A stretch of 60,851 nt of DNA, from positions 1 to 60,851 of the forward strand of contig JAKAWJ010000007.1 of the NCBI GenBank assembly GCA_021817005.1, in the 5' to 3' direction. The notes beneath the pieces were generated by a model, which had not been told where the DNA came from, did not search any database, and saw only the letters and a list, made by a program, of their open reading frames with translations. Within the stretch, counting starts at the first letter, position 1, and each line of letters opens with the position of its first letter. Both the position numbers and the translations under genes were made by a program. The stretch comes from an archaeon (GTDB lineage: Archaea; Thermoproteota; Thermoprotei_A; Marsarchaeales; Marsarchaeaceae). This document shows, piece by piece, positions 1-8,943 of the stretch.

Positions 1-51
1 AATACTGGGAATTGCTACAAGTACGGTGAATATCTCACTCACTAGCGCCAT
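1..51 (-). CDS. Possible N-terminus of a membrane protein, cut by the left edge
   Basis: An ATG at 49-51 on the minus strand opens a frame that stays open to the window edge and reads MALVSEIFTVLVAIPSI, a hydrophobic stretch like a first membrane helix. It lies downstream of the GT-C-like gene, in the same frame, after its TAG stop at 97-99. If real, it is the next gene of the glycan operon. Only 17 codons are visible, so this is tentative. Confidence 0.25.
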   Translation of the reverse strand, partial: MALVSEIFTVLVAIPSI

Positions 52-96
52 ATTGTAAATGTAGGCATTCGCCGATTCCGGAACTGGTTGTTCCTC

Positions 97-1785
97 CTAG
101 AGGGGGTTTTCTGTATTCAAGACTCTGTAGAGAACCACTTGGGAATCTGAATAGACCACGGAGTAAAAAGCCGGTACTGTCGTATTTGCAAAGTTGAACG
201 CGAGCACATACGAGACATGATATTCGGAGATTAACGCGAGCGTTTCCTGCGGATTAGCGGTTGCATTATAAACAAGTGTAAAGGCTGCGTGACTCTCTGC
301 GATTTCTGATGGTTGGGTCAGGTATTCATAGGGCTGGTAGACAATTGTGGGATTTCCGTCTAGTGCGCTTATAAGGTAACCCAGATACCCCCCTGTAGAC
401 GCAATTGTCAAATTCGCTGGCACGTTTTCTCCAATCCATTTTAGAACAGGCTCCGCTAGGAGGGAAGTGCTTGGGGTAGGGCAGCTCAAACAGCTTGCAT
501 AATAAACATGGCTTTCCATTCCGTAGGTTACAGACACTGCCGCGTTTGCGACGATAATGGCTGCTAATATGCCAAGAGCGGCAAACCGTGGCCATCTCAT
601 TACATGAACTGGTCCAATGGAAAAGGAGGGAGCGCGCAAGAGTCTCTTAAGGCGATGAGAACTGTTGCCTTCGCCAAAGCCTGAAATCAGCAGCCTAAAT
701 TGTTCCATTCCGAATCCAATCAGAATGAGAGCAGGCAAGAAACCGAAATAGATGAGCCTTGGAAGGAGCACCTGATTATTCCACTTCCAGATATCAAGGA
801 TAACAGATGACAACAGGAAAGTTGTGATGACCAGGCTGTTAGTCCGAAGCGTTTCGCTTCTTACCACTTGATAAAGCGCGAAGAGGAATATCCCGAAGAA
901 TAATAGCGATATGTAGATACTGCCTGCTAGCGACTCGAGCACCGATATTAGCGCGCTAGTGATGTGTGGTGCAGGAATATCAGCAGTGGTCGCCGTGGCC
1001 GTGTCCAGCACCCACGCTATGCGTGGAAGATACCAGTAGAGAGCCGCGGGAAGACCAACCAGTAAGCAGACTAGACCTGAGATGCTACTCGAACGCAGCC
1101 TGAGTAATTCGTCGGCTGGTTTACACTTGAAAATACACATAAAAGTCCCAACGATAACAAAAATCGCGACCGAGAAATAGATGACAAATGTGGACAGGTC
1201 GTGTGAGAGAGCAATCATCGACATTAAAAGGCCCGCAACGATACCGTTCACGAGCAATCTCCCTCCGCGCTTGTCGCGTGCAGCTATCAGTGTGTAAACC
1301 AGCCAGAGTGACAACGCGGACGCAGTAATTTGAGGAAGGGCGGACCACGTCATGTCGTAGATGTCTGGGCCAAAAGCGACAAAGACTGCAACCGCTAACC
1401 ATGCAGCATTTCTGCCGAACAGCTGCTTCGTTACAAGAAAGACCGGAACCACGGTCAATGAGTCAATTGTGAGCGCTGTCAAGGTTAGCAGATAGAACAC
1501 TCCGCTGCCGTGTATTCCAAGAAGCGAGGAAAGAATTCCTTCGAGAATGAGTATAAGTGGAGGGTATATCCATAAACTTCCAGGATAGTATAGATGATTA
1601 GTAGCAGGAACTGCAAAACCATTTTGAATTATCTCTCTGATCAGGGTGGCAAATTCGGGGTTGTCGCCCACGGTAACGAATTGTGGAGCTGTGGTGAGCA
1701 CCAGAAGCCGTAGAACTATGGCGGCAAGCATGGCCAAGGTCAGAAGCTCAACGTCTTTCCTAATTGACACGTATCTTCCAAACAA
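97..1785 (-). CDS. GT-C-like polytopic membrane glycosyltransferase
   Basis: A 562-residue protein with about 11-13 predicted membrane helices. The first helix (about residues 12-33) is followed by a loop containing an acidic GDNPEF motif, which resembles the aspartate-bearing first external loop of GT-C enzymes that use polyprenyl-phosphate sugars. The C-terminal 130 residues are soluble and probably face outside. It is the last complete gene of a minus-strand operon with GT2, GT4 and GtrA-like genes and overlaps the GtrA-like gene by 26 bases. Likely role: transfer of a lipid-linked sugar to a surface glycan or protein (inference). The start is TTG at 1785; GTG at 1770 is an alternative. 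The exact GT family was not determined. Confidence 0.7.
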   Translation of the reverse strand: MFGRYVSIRKDVELLTLAMLAAIVLRLLVLTTAPQFVTVGDNPEFATLIREIIQNGFAVPATNHLYYPGSLWIYPPLILILEGILSSLLGIHGSGVFYLLTLTALTIDSLTVVPVFLVTKQLFGRNAAWLAVAVFVAFGPDIYDMTWSALPQITASALSLWLVYTLIAARDKRGGRLLVNGIVAGLLMSMIALSHDLSTFVIYFSVAIFVIVGTFMCIFKCKPADELLRLRSSSISGLVCLLVGLPAALYWYLPRIAWVLDTATATTADIPAPHITSALISVLESLAGSIYISLLFFGIFLFALYQVVRSETLRTNSLVITTFLLSSVILDIWKWNNQVLLPRLIYFGFLPALILIGFGMEQFRLLISGFGEGNSSHRLKRLLRAPSFSIGPVHVMRWPRFAALGILAAIIVANAAVSVTYGMESHVYYASCLSCPTPSTSLLAEPVLKWIGENVPANLTIASTGGYLGYLISALDGNPTIVYQPYEYLTQPSEIAESHAAFTLVYNATANPQETLALISEYHVSYVLAFNFANTTVPAFYSVVYSDSQVVLYRVLNTENPL

Positions 1786-2197
1786 AACCCATGCTCACCA
1801 CGTAATTTACGGGATACGCGACTATGGCACCTGCGATGTTGCCGATAGGCGGCCAGACAGCAAGTGAAGCGAAGAGAAGGTTTGTTACAAGATAGGCAAT
1901 CACATTCCCAAGTGCAAACACGAGTTGAAACTTTATGAGTCGAATGATGCCTCCCGTGATCCCACCGCTCAGATCGCCATCTCTTTTTACTGTCACTTGT
2001 TCGTTCAGCAAGAAGCCAACCGTCACCGAGCAGAATGCCTGCACAGCGTATATGACAGTCCAGTGGCTACGACCGAAGACTTCCAGTCCGGCGGTCAATA
2101 TGGTTTCGCCAACAACAAATCCTACGCTGCCCACCATTGCGAATAGCAGGCCTCGCCGGATGTTACGCTCGACGAGCTTCGCTATTCCCTGCTTCAA
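1760..2197 (-). CDS. GtrA-like membrane protein
   Basis: A 145-residue protein with four hydrophobic segments, roughly residues 18-38, 43-63, 88-108 and 113-135, the usual size and shape of the GtrA/DPMS-like family. These proteins help translocate polyprenyl-linked sugars or accompany DPM-type glycosyltransferases. The start is TTG at 2197 and overlaps the GT4 gene by 35 bases; the end overlaps the GT-C-like gene by 26 bases, so translation is probably coupled. Its place between soluble glycosyltransferases and a membrane glycosyltransferase fits a flippase-like role for the GT2 product. Confidence 0.8.
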   Translation of the reverse strand: MKQGIAKLVERNIRRGLLFAMVGSVGFVVGETILTAGLEVFGRSHWTVIYAVQAFCSVTVGFLLNEQVTVKRDGDLSGGITGGIIRLIKFQLVFALGNVIAYLVTNLLFASLAVWPPIGNIAGAIVAYPVNYVVSMGFVWKIRVN

Positions 2198-3299
2198 CCA
2201 ATGCCGCCTCTAGTTTCTTCGCGCTCGCGCTCCATGTTCTTCTTTCTACTGTTTCATAAGCTCCTCTGGACAATGAGGAATACATTGCCTCATTATTGGC
2301 GAGCTCTAGGATTGCAAGTGCGAGCGACGCTGGAGTAGCGTCCACGACAAGCCCATTTCTACCATGCTCAACCGGATCTTGCCGCGCCATATTTAGTGGA
2401 CTGTTTACGGTAATAACTGGGGTACCCTTGGCCATTGCAGAGAGGCCAGAGAGTGAAGAACCTTCCCTCTCGCTTGTCAGGGCGAAAATTCGAGCCTTTG
2501 CAAATTCTTTGTTCAGCTCAGCTTGCGGAAGCCAGCCCGTGAATCGTACCCAGCTCGGAGATTTTTCCTTCAGTCGCCTTACATACTCGGAATTACCATC
2601 ACCGGCTATTACCAGTTCTATCTTTTGAGTCGAGTTCACGATTTTCATAGCGTCAATCAACAGCTCGCAGCGCTTGTGCGCTACCAGTCTACCTGCATAG
2701 AGAACTTTCTGTTCCTTCTTGTCAGGAGGGGTGTAACTCAGCTCTTCCTCTTCAACTCCATTTTCGACAGTATGGATTTTCCCCATGGGGACACCGTGCA
2801 CCGCAGCCAGTTCAATTGTGATCGCGCGGCTGATTGTGGTTGCGATGGAAGCGTTCCGCGCTAGGTATGACTCTAGGTATGTCTCGAGGTGGCCCCGAAC
2901 TCCTCGAAGCTTTCTCGCGAGCACTTCGCACCAGTCGACGACTGTGGGAACCCCAGCGACTCTATGACTCAGGAGGAAGTGAACCAGGTTCCACTCGCTA
3001 TAGAAGATAACTTCATACCTGTTCTCATTTTTCGACAGCGCCTTCCGTGCATTCGCAGCAAATTTCAGCGAATCAAACATGGGCCTAGCATTCGCCTTGA
3101 AGTACTTGGTCGGATTGAGCTCACCCAGCCTGATGATTCTGATGCCTCTGTCCGTTTCTTCTTGAGGAGAATCTCCGAAGCGGGGCGTGAAGACGTCAAC
3201 CTCCCAGCTCGGAGGCAAGCGTGTGAGCAATGACTTCGACCTTGCTTCCGTGCCTCCCACAATGGGGGGAAAGCTCTCCAGTACGCACGCTACCCTCAT
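2163..3299 (-). CDS. Glycosyltransferase family 4 (GT-B fold)
   Basis: A 378-residue protein of typical GT4 length. The N-terminus has the glycine-rich loop PPIVGGTEARS (about residues 11-21). The second Rossmann domain opens with LYAGRLVAHKR, and the nucleotide-sugar site carries the EREGSSLSGLSAMAKGTPVI segment with the family's spaced glutamates partly replaced. It probably uses an NDP-sugar to extend a lipid-linked or surface glycan. It starts with ATG at 3299, overlapping the GT2 stop by 4 bases (ATGA), and overlaps GtrA-like by 35 bases. Donor and acceptor cannot be read from the sequence. Confidence 0.85.
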   Translation of the reverse strand: MRVACVLESFPPIVGGTEARSKSLLTRLPPSWEVDVFTPRFGDSPQEETDRGIRIIRLGELNPTKYFKANARPMFDSLKFAANARKALSKNENRYEVIFYSEWNLVHFLLSHRVAGVPTVVDWCEVLARKLRGVRGHLETYLESYLARNASIATTISRAITIELAAVHGVPMGKIHTVENGVEEEELSYTPPDKKEQKVLYAGRLVAHKRCELLIDAMKIVNSTQKIELVIAGDGNSEYVRRLKEKSPSWVRFTGWLPQAELNKEFAKARIFALTSEREGSSLSGLSAMAKGTPVITVNSPLNMARQDPVEHGRNGLVVDATPASLALAILELANNEAMYSSLSRGAYETVERRTWSASAKKLEAALVEAGNSEARRA

Positions 3300-3985
3300 G
3301 CGCGCTGTAGCCTTGAACGTAACACGAACAAAAGGATACCTATACCGTCATCCAGAACACGGAGTTTTGAAGCCGAGCCAAGCTTTCGCTTTCGATAATC
3401 ATGGATAGTGAGTTCCAAGACTCGCATACCCGCCTCTTTGGCTCTGATCAACACTTCGGAGCTGAACGCCATTCCGTCTTCTCTAAGTGACGAAGACAGA
3501 CTTGCAGGGAAGATCTTCAGACCAGACTGCGAGTCCCTTATCCTGAGCCACCATACGACGCCGATGAGCCTCGTAAGTAGCCAGTTTCCCACGTAATTCA
3601 CGAGGCTCATCCCGCGCGGTTTGGAATGAAACCTGCAACCAACAACAACAGAGTTTGAATCCGCCAGCGCAGCCAGCTCCTCGATGTTACTGAGGTCGTA
3701 CGTACCATCGGCGTCGACCATGAGCACCAGTTCTGTGGTCACGTGCTTTATCCCTTCCTTTATGGCTCTTCCATATCCCTTTTCAGGACATTTCACAACC
3801 AGTGCGCCAACATCAGCGGCACACAGCACCGTTCTGTCTGTAGAACCCCCGTCGACGACGACAACGGGTGCCTTCGGCAGATACCTGTGAATTTCATCGA
3901 TTACTCCTGAAATCGTGCTCTCCTCATTGAGCGCTGGAATTACAACTGTGATGTTGGACCCAGGAGCTCGCCGGCTTGCTTGCAT
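3296..3985 (-). CDS. Glycosyltransferase family 2, DPM1/DPG synthase-like
   Basis: A 229-residue soluble GT-A enzyme. Visible motifs: TVVIPALNEE near residue 14, VVDGGSTDRT near 45, and the metal-binding MVDADGTYDL near 93. The QSGLKIF segment near 155 is typical of dolichyl-phosphate mannose or glucose synthases. It probably charges a polyprenyl phosphate with a hexose that the GtrA-like and GT-C-like proteins of the same operon then use. It is the first gene of the minus-strand operon. ATG at 3985 is the start; A/T-rich TATA candidates lie at 4001-4010 and 4018-4025 (minus). Confidence 0.87.
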   Translation of the reverse strand: MQASRRAPGSNITVVIPALNEESTISGVIDEIHRYLPKAPVVVVDGGSTDRTVLCAADVGALVVKCPEKGYGRAIKEGIKHVTTELVLMVDADGTYDLSNIEELAALADSNSVVVGCRFHSKPRGMSLVNYVGNWLLTRLIGVVWWLRIRDSQSGLKIFPASLSSSLREDGMAFSSEVLIRAKEAGMRVLELTIHDYRKRKLGSASKLRVLDDGIGILLFVLRSRLQRA

Positions 3986-4159
3986 GCTAGTTCACTGTAC
4001 GAATATAATGACCGTGGTAATTATTGTTCCTTGCCACTGGGGCCGTCGTGCCGTATTCAGGTTGACAGTAGTGTCTCATAGTTGCAACCCAGAATGGATT
4101 CTTTGAGTGGATTAGCCCCGCTACAGAGAGATAACGATTGCTCAAGCCAGTTTTTTAGC

Positions 4160-5290
4160 CTAGTCCTGTAAAGGGCTAGGTACAGATTTCCGCTCGTAAT
4201 GAAGGGTATAGTCAATGAGCCGAGTGAAGGCGTCGGTCATCCATTCCTCTCTGGATCCGCCCAGCCAGATTCTGACGTATCCAGGCATCTCAAAACATTC
4301 GCCCGGGTTTATTAGCACGCCCGTCTCGTTAAACAGGCGCTCGCAATATTCAGAGGTCTGTGCAATGTTTCGAGTCTTTACGAAGAGAAAGGGGGCGGCC
4401 TTCTGGGGCCTCTTTACAAAAGCATCCTCCGCACCCCGGACGCTCCAGAATAAGTCGGTGTTTCTGCGGCAAATTTCCTTCGCTCTGCTTACAAACTGTT
4501 CTTGTCTTTTCAGCACTCCGACGGCAATTTTCTGGCTCACGACAGAAGGTGATATTGTGGTGTAGTCCTTAAGACCCCACGAACGAACTACCACATCCTT
4601 TGTTGCCGCTATCCAGCCGGTGCGCAGCCCCGGAAGACCATACACCTTGGAGAGGCTGGAGGTTGCGATTCCCTTCTGGTAGAGCTCTACAATGCTTTTC
4701 AAAGGTCTGCTGTCGAGTTCTGCCCCCCTGTATACTTCGTCGCAAACTATGTGAGCGCCGGCTTCTTCGGCTGCGCCAACCACTTGATGAAGTTCTCGCT
4801 CACCCAGCACTGAACCCGTGGGATTGTTCGGATTAGTGATAAACACAGCCTTGGTTCCAGACCTGATACTGTCAAGAGAGCGTTCGTCGAACTGGAATTG
4901 CTCTCCTTTTAACCACATGTAGTCAATTTTTGCGCCCAGGCCCCTCAGTATGCCAACAGTCTGCATGTAATTGGGCATTTGGACCGCAACCCTGTCGCCT
5001 GGCTCGACAAGTGAGTGGACTGTCAGGAAGTTTGCCTCTGCCCCGCCATTTGTTACTAGAATGTTTTCTTCCGTAAATGGCGCATGGTAGAGAGAGCTTA
5101 TCTGCTTCCGCAGCTCTGGCGAGCCCTGCGTGTTCCCGTAGCCAAGCTCCAAGTCAGGCAGGCCCCCAAGGTCCTTTAAAGAGGGAGGCTCGATTCCGCT
5201 TTCAGAAAGATTATACTTTGCCTTGTAGTCTCTGAGCGATTGCCACCGTTCAAGCGCAAACGTATCGTACATATTGCATCCCATACCCAT
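4160..5290 (-). CDS. PLP-dependent aminotransferase, class I/II fold
   Basis: A 376-residue fold-type I aminotransferase. It shows the NPNNPTG loop (about residue 153), CDEVYRG (about 186) and the Schiff-base lysine in SSLSKVYGLPGLRTGW (about 213). The N-terminal LSESGI and GYGNTQGSPELR motifs place it in the broad aspartate/aromatic aminotransferase group that also includes capreomycidine-synthase-like enzymes. The substrate is not determinable. It is a single gene; a TTATAA element at 5327-5333 on the minus strand lies 40 bases before the ATG at 5290, and an in-frame ATG also occurs at codon 3. Confidence 0.85.
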   Translation of the reverse strand: MGMGCNMYDTFALERWQSLRDYKAKYNLSESGIEPPSLKDLGGLPDLELGYGNTQGSPELRKQISSLYHAPFTEENILVTNGGAEANFLTVHSLVEPGDRVAVQMPNYMQTVGILRGLGAKIDYMWLKGEQFQFDERSLDSIRSGTKAVFITNPNNPTGSVLGERELHQVVGAAEEAGAHIVCDEVYRGAELDSRPLKSIVELYQKGIATSSLSKVYGLPGLRTGWIAATKDVVVRSWGLKDYTTISPSVVSQKIAVGVLKRQEQFVSRAKEICRRNTDLFWSVRGAEDAFVKRPQKAAPFLFVKTRNIAQTSEYCERLFNETGVLINPGECFEMPGYVRIWLGGSREEWMTDAFTRLIDYTLHYERKSVPSPLQD

Positions 5291-5326
5291 AACGTGAGCT
5301 GACTTGTCCCCTCTTCAACGCGTAGG

Positions 5327-5333
5327 TTATAAG
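5327..5333 (-). promoter_or_regulatory. TATA box of the aminotransferase gene
   Basis: TTATAA in an ACTTATAACC context on the minus strand. It would place transcription start about 14 bases upstream of the ATG at 5290. Confidence 0.45.
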
Positions 5334-5484
5334 TGTTGAACGCCTTTTTCCGCCGGTTATGCGAGCTTCTGTTGCTTGAGGTCTGGCGGTGACAATCCAA
5401 TTCGCGCTTTCGACTTGTCTGAGAGCGAACAGAAGGTGGTGGTGGACTGGAGAATGACTATGTGTGGGCAACCGGTATATCTAA

Positions 5485-6696
5485 GTGGCATTAGTCGTGT
5501 CCAAGGGAAAATTTGTGAGCGAAGCTGATTCCAATAAAATGAATCGAGCAAGCATAAACGACTACATGGTCAGGGTAAGGAGACATATCCACCAGTTCCC
5601 TGAGCTAAGTTTTAAAGAGTTTGAAACGGCAAGTTTCATCGAAAGTGAGCTCAGAGCCCTTGGCTTGAGTCCCAGAAAGGTCGCTGAAACAGGAGTCGTT
5701 GCAGACCTCGAAATGGCAAGGAGCGGAAAGACCGTTGCGGTACGAGCTGACATTGATGCCCTTCCGGTGGACGAGGAGAGTGGAGAACCCTTTGCTTCAA
5801 GGAATACGGGCGTAATGCATGCCTGCGGACATGACGCTCATGCGGCCATGGTACTTGGGCTGGCAAAAGAACTGGCTGAGAGGAAGAGCGAACTCACCGG
5901 TCGCGTCAGGCTGATATTTCAACCGGCAGAAGAATCGCCTCCCGGGGGCGCACTCAAACTAATCGAGGCTGGCGTCCTGGAAGGCGTGGATTACATAATT
6001 GGGCAGCACGTAACTACCGACCTAACAGTGGGCCACGTCGGAATAAACTACGGCTACGGGGCCGCAATTGCAGACCACTTTACTGTGAGCTTTACCGGCC
6101 CCGGTGGGCATGGTGCGAGACCCTACCAGACAAAGGACGTGTTGGTAGTCGCTTCTGCCTACGTTATGCTCTGCCAGACGATAATATCCCGCATGATTGA
6201 GGCTTCCGAACCGGCTGTCCTCACTTTTGGAACATTCGAATCGGGTTTCAGGTACAACGTGATAGCGTCGAAGTCGGAATTGACCGGCACGGTAAGAGCC
6301 TACAATCCTGCTGTAAGGGATCTCATTCGCGACCGCCTGAGGAAAACTCACGAGCTTGTGTGCAAGATATACGAATGCGAAGGCAACTTCGAATACTTCG
6401 AGGGTTACCCTTCTCTTCTTAATGACAGGACAATCTCGGAAGTTGTCAAAGAGGCTTCGGAAGCAGTGGTTGGTAAAGAGCACGTTGAGTTTCCTCCCCC
6501 AACCATGGGAGGGGAGGATTTTGCCTACTATCTGCAGCGGGTAAAAGGCACATTCTTCAGGCTGGGAGTTTGGAATATCGCTTGGGGAAAAATTGCGGGC
6601 CAACACAGCCCAAAGCACAGAGTGGACGAGAGGTCACTTGATATCGGCGAGCGCATTCTGTTTGAGTCATTCCGAAGACTTTCGGTGCTTGAATAA
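5485..6696 (+). CDS. M20D-family amidohydrolase/carboxypeptidase
   Basis: A 403-residue metallo-amidohydrolase of the M20D group (IAA-amino-acid hydrolase and aminoacylase-like). Metal-site motifs are visible: MHACGHDAHAAM (about residue 111), AEESPPGGA (about 152) and a late GGEDFAYY near residue 337. The bacterial-type dimerisation domain follows FTGPGGHGARP. It probably cleaves an N-acyl or amide bond of an amino acid conjugate in the cytoplasm. The ORF opens with GTG at 5485, but family alignment and the ACCGGTATAT element at 5471-5480 favour an internal start, most likely ATG at 5539 (385 residues). The substrate is unknown. Confidence 0.85.
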   Translation: MALVVSKGKFVSEADSNKMNRASINDYMVRVRRHIHQFPELSFKEFETASFIESELRALGLSPRKVAETGVVADLEMARSGKTVAVRADIDALPVDEESGEPFASRNTGVMHACGHDAHAAMVLGLAKELAERKSELTGRVRLIFQPAEESPPGGALKLIEAGVLEGVDYIIGQHVTTDLTVGHVGINYGYGAAIADHFTVSFTGPGGHGARPYQTKDVLVVASAYVMLCQTIISRMIEASEPAVLTFGTFESGFRYNVIASKSELTGTVRAYNPAVRDLIRDRLRKTHELVCKIYECEGNFEYFEGYPSLLNDRTISEVVKEASEAVVGKEHVEFPPPTMGGEDFAYYLQRVKGTFFRLGVWNIAWGKIAGQHSPKHRVDERSLDIGERILFESFRRLSVLE

Positions 6697-6871
6697 GATG
6701 CGTCAGCACGAAGCTTGGAGAAAAGCTGACTCGGCCAGAATGTCTCTTGTTCAATCTTTGTTTTGGTGGTTCATTGTCGACATGCTCGTTCCTAGGTTAA
6801 ATAACACATTGGATGCATAAGGCGAAACGGACTCGTTAAGGATAATAGTCAGCTAAGGCATTAAGTAGCCA

Positions 6872-7630
6872 ATGTGGGAAAAGTGGGTATTTCACTCTGA
6901 CACCAAGCTCACTAACTCGAGTATGATTTTTGCCTTATCTACAGGTATGCCCCAATATTACATGCTATATTCGCAGGCCAGAGAGCTTGCGCGCTACTTG
7001 CTCGAGAGGATTGAGCACGAAAGGCTTGCATCGTATTACTCTGCAAGTATGGAAGAGATGGTTTACGTAAACGATGAGAGCCAGGCGGAGCTACCGGGAT
7101 ACTACGTTGACAGGTTGAAGCTTCCGTACTCCGAAGCATCTGGAGATCTGCTTCTCTTCTCCGGAAACGCATCTCCTCGGCAGCATACCTACGAATTTTG
7201 CGATAGCCTGCTGCGCGTCGCCAAAGATAGATGGGGGCTAAAGACGATTGTTTCTTTGGGGGCGAGGTGGACAGAAGAACCCACACAACTCACAGTGGAA
7301 TCGTCCAAAGTATATGGTTTTGGAGGAACCGCCGAAGATGCCGCGTTGTTGCGCTCGCTCGGAGTGCTTGAGCACCCAAGCGAGGTCGCGCCGTTCGTTG
7401 CGAACATGATTGTGGGCCTGTCACCTCTTTACGGAATCTCTGGTATGAAGCTCGCTGTTGACCATGGAGAAGTGCGTCCTCACCCCAAGCAGGTTAAGTC
7501 TCTGCTTACCGTGTTGCAAAAGATGTTCGGTTTTGAGCTGGACCTCAGCCAACTCGACGAAGAGGCCGAAAAGCTCAAGCTCGATGTCAATGTGCTGAGT
7601 AAGATAGGAAAGAGCGTAATCGACACATAA
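6872..7630 (+). CDS. PAC2 family protein (proteasome assembly chaperone-like)
   Basis: A 252-residue protein of the PAC2/DUF75 superfamily. Features are the DLLLFSGNASP segment near residue 94, the IVSLGARWTEEPT strand-turn near 127, and the YGISGMKLAV glycine-turn near 188. Archaeal PAC2 proteins are related to eukaryotic proteasome assembly chaperones and often sit near proteasome or small-molecule genes, but their role is mostly untested. ATG at 6872 is preceded by a weak TATA-like GATAATAG at 6841-6848, about 27 bases upstream, so it may be leaderless. No proteasome gene is in this window. Confidence 0.82.
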   Translation: MWEKWVFHSDTKLTNSSMIFALSTGMPQYYMLYSQARELARYLLERIEHERLASYYSASMEEMVYVNDESQAELPGYYVDRLKLPYSEASGDLLLFSGNASPRQHTYEFCDSLLRVAKDRWGLKTIVSLGARWTEEPTQLTVESSKVYGFGGTAEDAALLRSLGVLEHPSEVAPFVANMIVGLSPLYGISGMKLAVDHGEVRPHPKQVKSLLTVLQKMFGFELDLSQLDEEAEKLKLDVNVLSKIGKSVIDT

Positions 7631-7736
7631 CACATACCCTCATTTTACCGGGCATTCCGAAAGCCGTAAAAGAGGTCGCAGCCACTCCCGTACTTGGTGA
7701 CAGTAGATTTCAGCAGAGGAAACTGACGGTAGTGCG

Positions 7737-7952
7737 ATGGAGAAGGGAATGTTTGAGGGTCTTATAGAAGCCCTAGCGGATAAGCATAGCCAACTGGACA
7801 TAAGGCTTCGTGGACTCACGCTAAAGTTTCCCGGGATAAAGGAAGGAATAGAGCTCACAGGAACAGTCTCTTTTTCGGTCCACATGAGGGACCTCACAGA
7901 CGACGAAAAGAAAGCCTTAGCCGAGCATCACGTGTCGCTCATCAAAAATTAG
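7737..7952 (+). CDS. Small conserved-looking hypothetical protein, 71 aa
   Basis: I do not recognise this gene. It encodes 71 residues: a short amphipathic helix (residues 5-16), two predicted beta strands with alternating polarity (about 19-31 and 38-50), and a charged LTDDEKKALAEHH tail. Its stop overlaps the stop of the convergent 119-residue gene in the bases TTAG at 7949-7952. The coding-like codon pattern and strand alternation make it a plausible real gene. Confidence 0.5.
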   Translation: MEKGMFEGLIEALADKHSQLDIRLRGLTLKFPGIKEGIELTGTVSFSVHMRDLTDDEKKALAEHHVSLIKN

Positions 7953-8308
7953 AGGCTCCTCCTTAAACTTAGGAGTTCTCTTAGGCTGCCCCTGATATGT
8001 CCGGTGAACGCGCTAACTCCACGACCAAGGCGTGCAACTTCTTTCCCATCTCGCGAAAGCTCCAACTCCCATCCTGCTTTTGCTAGAGCCCTAGCGGCTC
8101 CAATGGAACTGGCCACGCTCAGGTCCAAGCTCTCAGACAATGTCTTTCCAAGGCCGAGGCTTTCTATTGCACCGACATCGAGCGTTACGTTCTTAACTTT
8201 GGCATCCACCTTGAGTGCCTCATTTCCCTGAACCGACAGTGTTAGCTCGCCACTCTTGAAGAGTCCGAGGAGTCCAACAAAATCGTTTGGCTTGGCTTTC
8301 TTTGTCAC
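7949..8308 (-). CDS. Hypothetical protein, 119 aa, convergent partner
   Basis: Unrecognised. A 119-residue soluble protein with strand-rich segments (GELTLSVQG, VDAKVKNVTLDV), a hydrophobic AARALAKAGWELELSRDG segment and a basic end. There is no signal peptide or membrane helix. It converges on the 71-residue gene with shared stop bases. Both proteins have short beta-strand segments around a charged core, so they may be related or work together, but this is only an impression. Start ATG at 8308. Confidence 0.55.
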   Translation of the reverse strand: MTKKAKPNDFVGLLGLFKSGELTLSVQGNEALKVDAKVKNVTLDVGAIESLGLGKTLSESLDLSVASSIGAARALAKAGWELELSRDGKEVARLGRGVSAFTGHIRGSLRELLSLRRSL

Positions 8309-8943
8309 GAGCTAGTTAACTCTCTCCTGTTCTTAGGTTCCGCGCTGATATTGGCGCAGGATTGGAGACCGGCCCGAAGGCTGGAGGGAGCGGACTCAAC
8401 TCGGACCAAAGCGACCAGCTGGGGTGTTCTCGCGCGTGGTCACGCTTCGGCAGCGCCGGCGCAGTCGAGCGCTTAGCAAATCAGGGTTCTGCACTACCTT
8501 GAGAGCCATCATAGCACGAGTTCTACCCGATTGATTCAGCTGAGCCTGAGCTTGAGCTTGGGCATACCCGAAGGGCTGAGGCTTCTGTTTTGTTTGACGG
8601 TTTCCTAACAAAGAAGCGAATTGCGAGAAGGGGACTCGGTCTTAAGTGAACTACTGCTGAATGAATCGATCACAGGCTGTCCAGACAGGAGGCTGACACT
8701 CCCGACTCAAAATCGCTCTTCGGGAAGAAAAAGTGTAAGAATTGCCCCGCCGCTCTTAGATTACGTGCACGGGTGAGAACTTGGGTTCGACAAAAGACGG
8801 AATATCACCAGAATTGTTCTATGCCTTAATCCATTCCGAAGCTGGGGGAGCCAGCGGTTTCATGATCAGACTTCCGGTAAATCCAGAGCAAACCCAGTTG
8901 TTATTGTTCGCAAAGTCCATAAACACCCGCGCGTCCAGCACCC
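8309..8943. other. Mostly non-coding interval with one possible small ORF
   Basis: This 635-base gap contains the possible minus-strand ORF at 8396-8611 and a GGCCCGAAGGCTGG hairpin-like stretch near 8372-8385. An ORF from 8781 overlaps the start of the M20 gene in another frame and shows no domain. I see no tRNA, SRP RNA or RNase P signature. Confidence 0.4.
8396..8611 (-). CDS. Possible small basic protein with an AQ repeat, 71 aa
   Basis: A 71-residue ORF with TTG start at 8611. Residues 17-24 form an AQAQAQAQ run encoded by GCT/CAA-CAG repeats, followed by an arginine-rich half (SARLRRRCRS). A minus-strand CTTAAG element at 8641-8646 lies roughly 30 bases upstream and could be its TATA region. 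No family recognised; it could equally be a chance frame across repetitive DNA. Confidence 0.3.
   Translation of the reverse strand: MLGNRQTKQKPQPFGYAQAQAQAQLNQSGRTRAMMALKVVQNPDLLSARLRRRCRSVTTRENTPAGRFGPS

Noticed and set aside
6022-6618. 198-codon minus-strand ORF inside the M20D gene
   Set aside because: Entirely antisense to a well-supported enzyme; a shadow frame.
8340-8480. GGCCCGAAGGCTGG hairpin as part of SRP RNA or RNase P RNA
   Set aside because: The flanking conserved words of SRP helix 8 and of RNase P conserved regions I, IV and V are missing on both strands.
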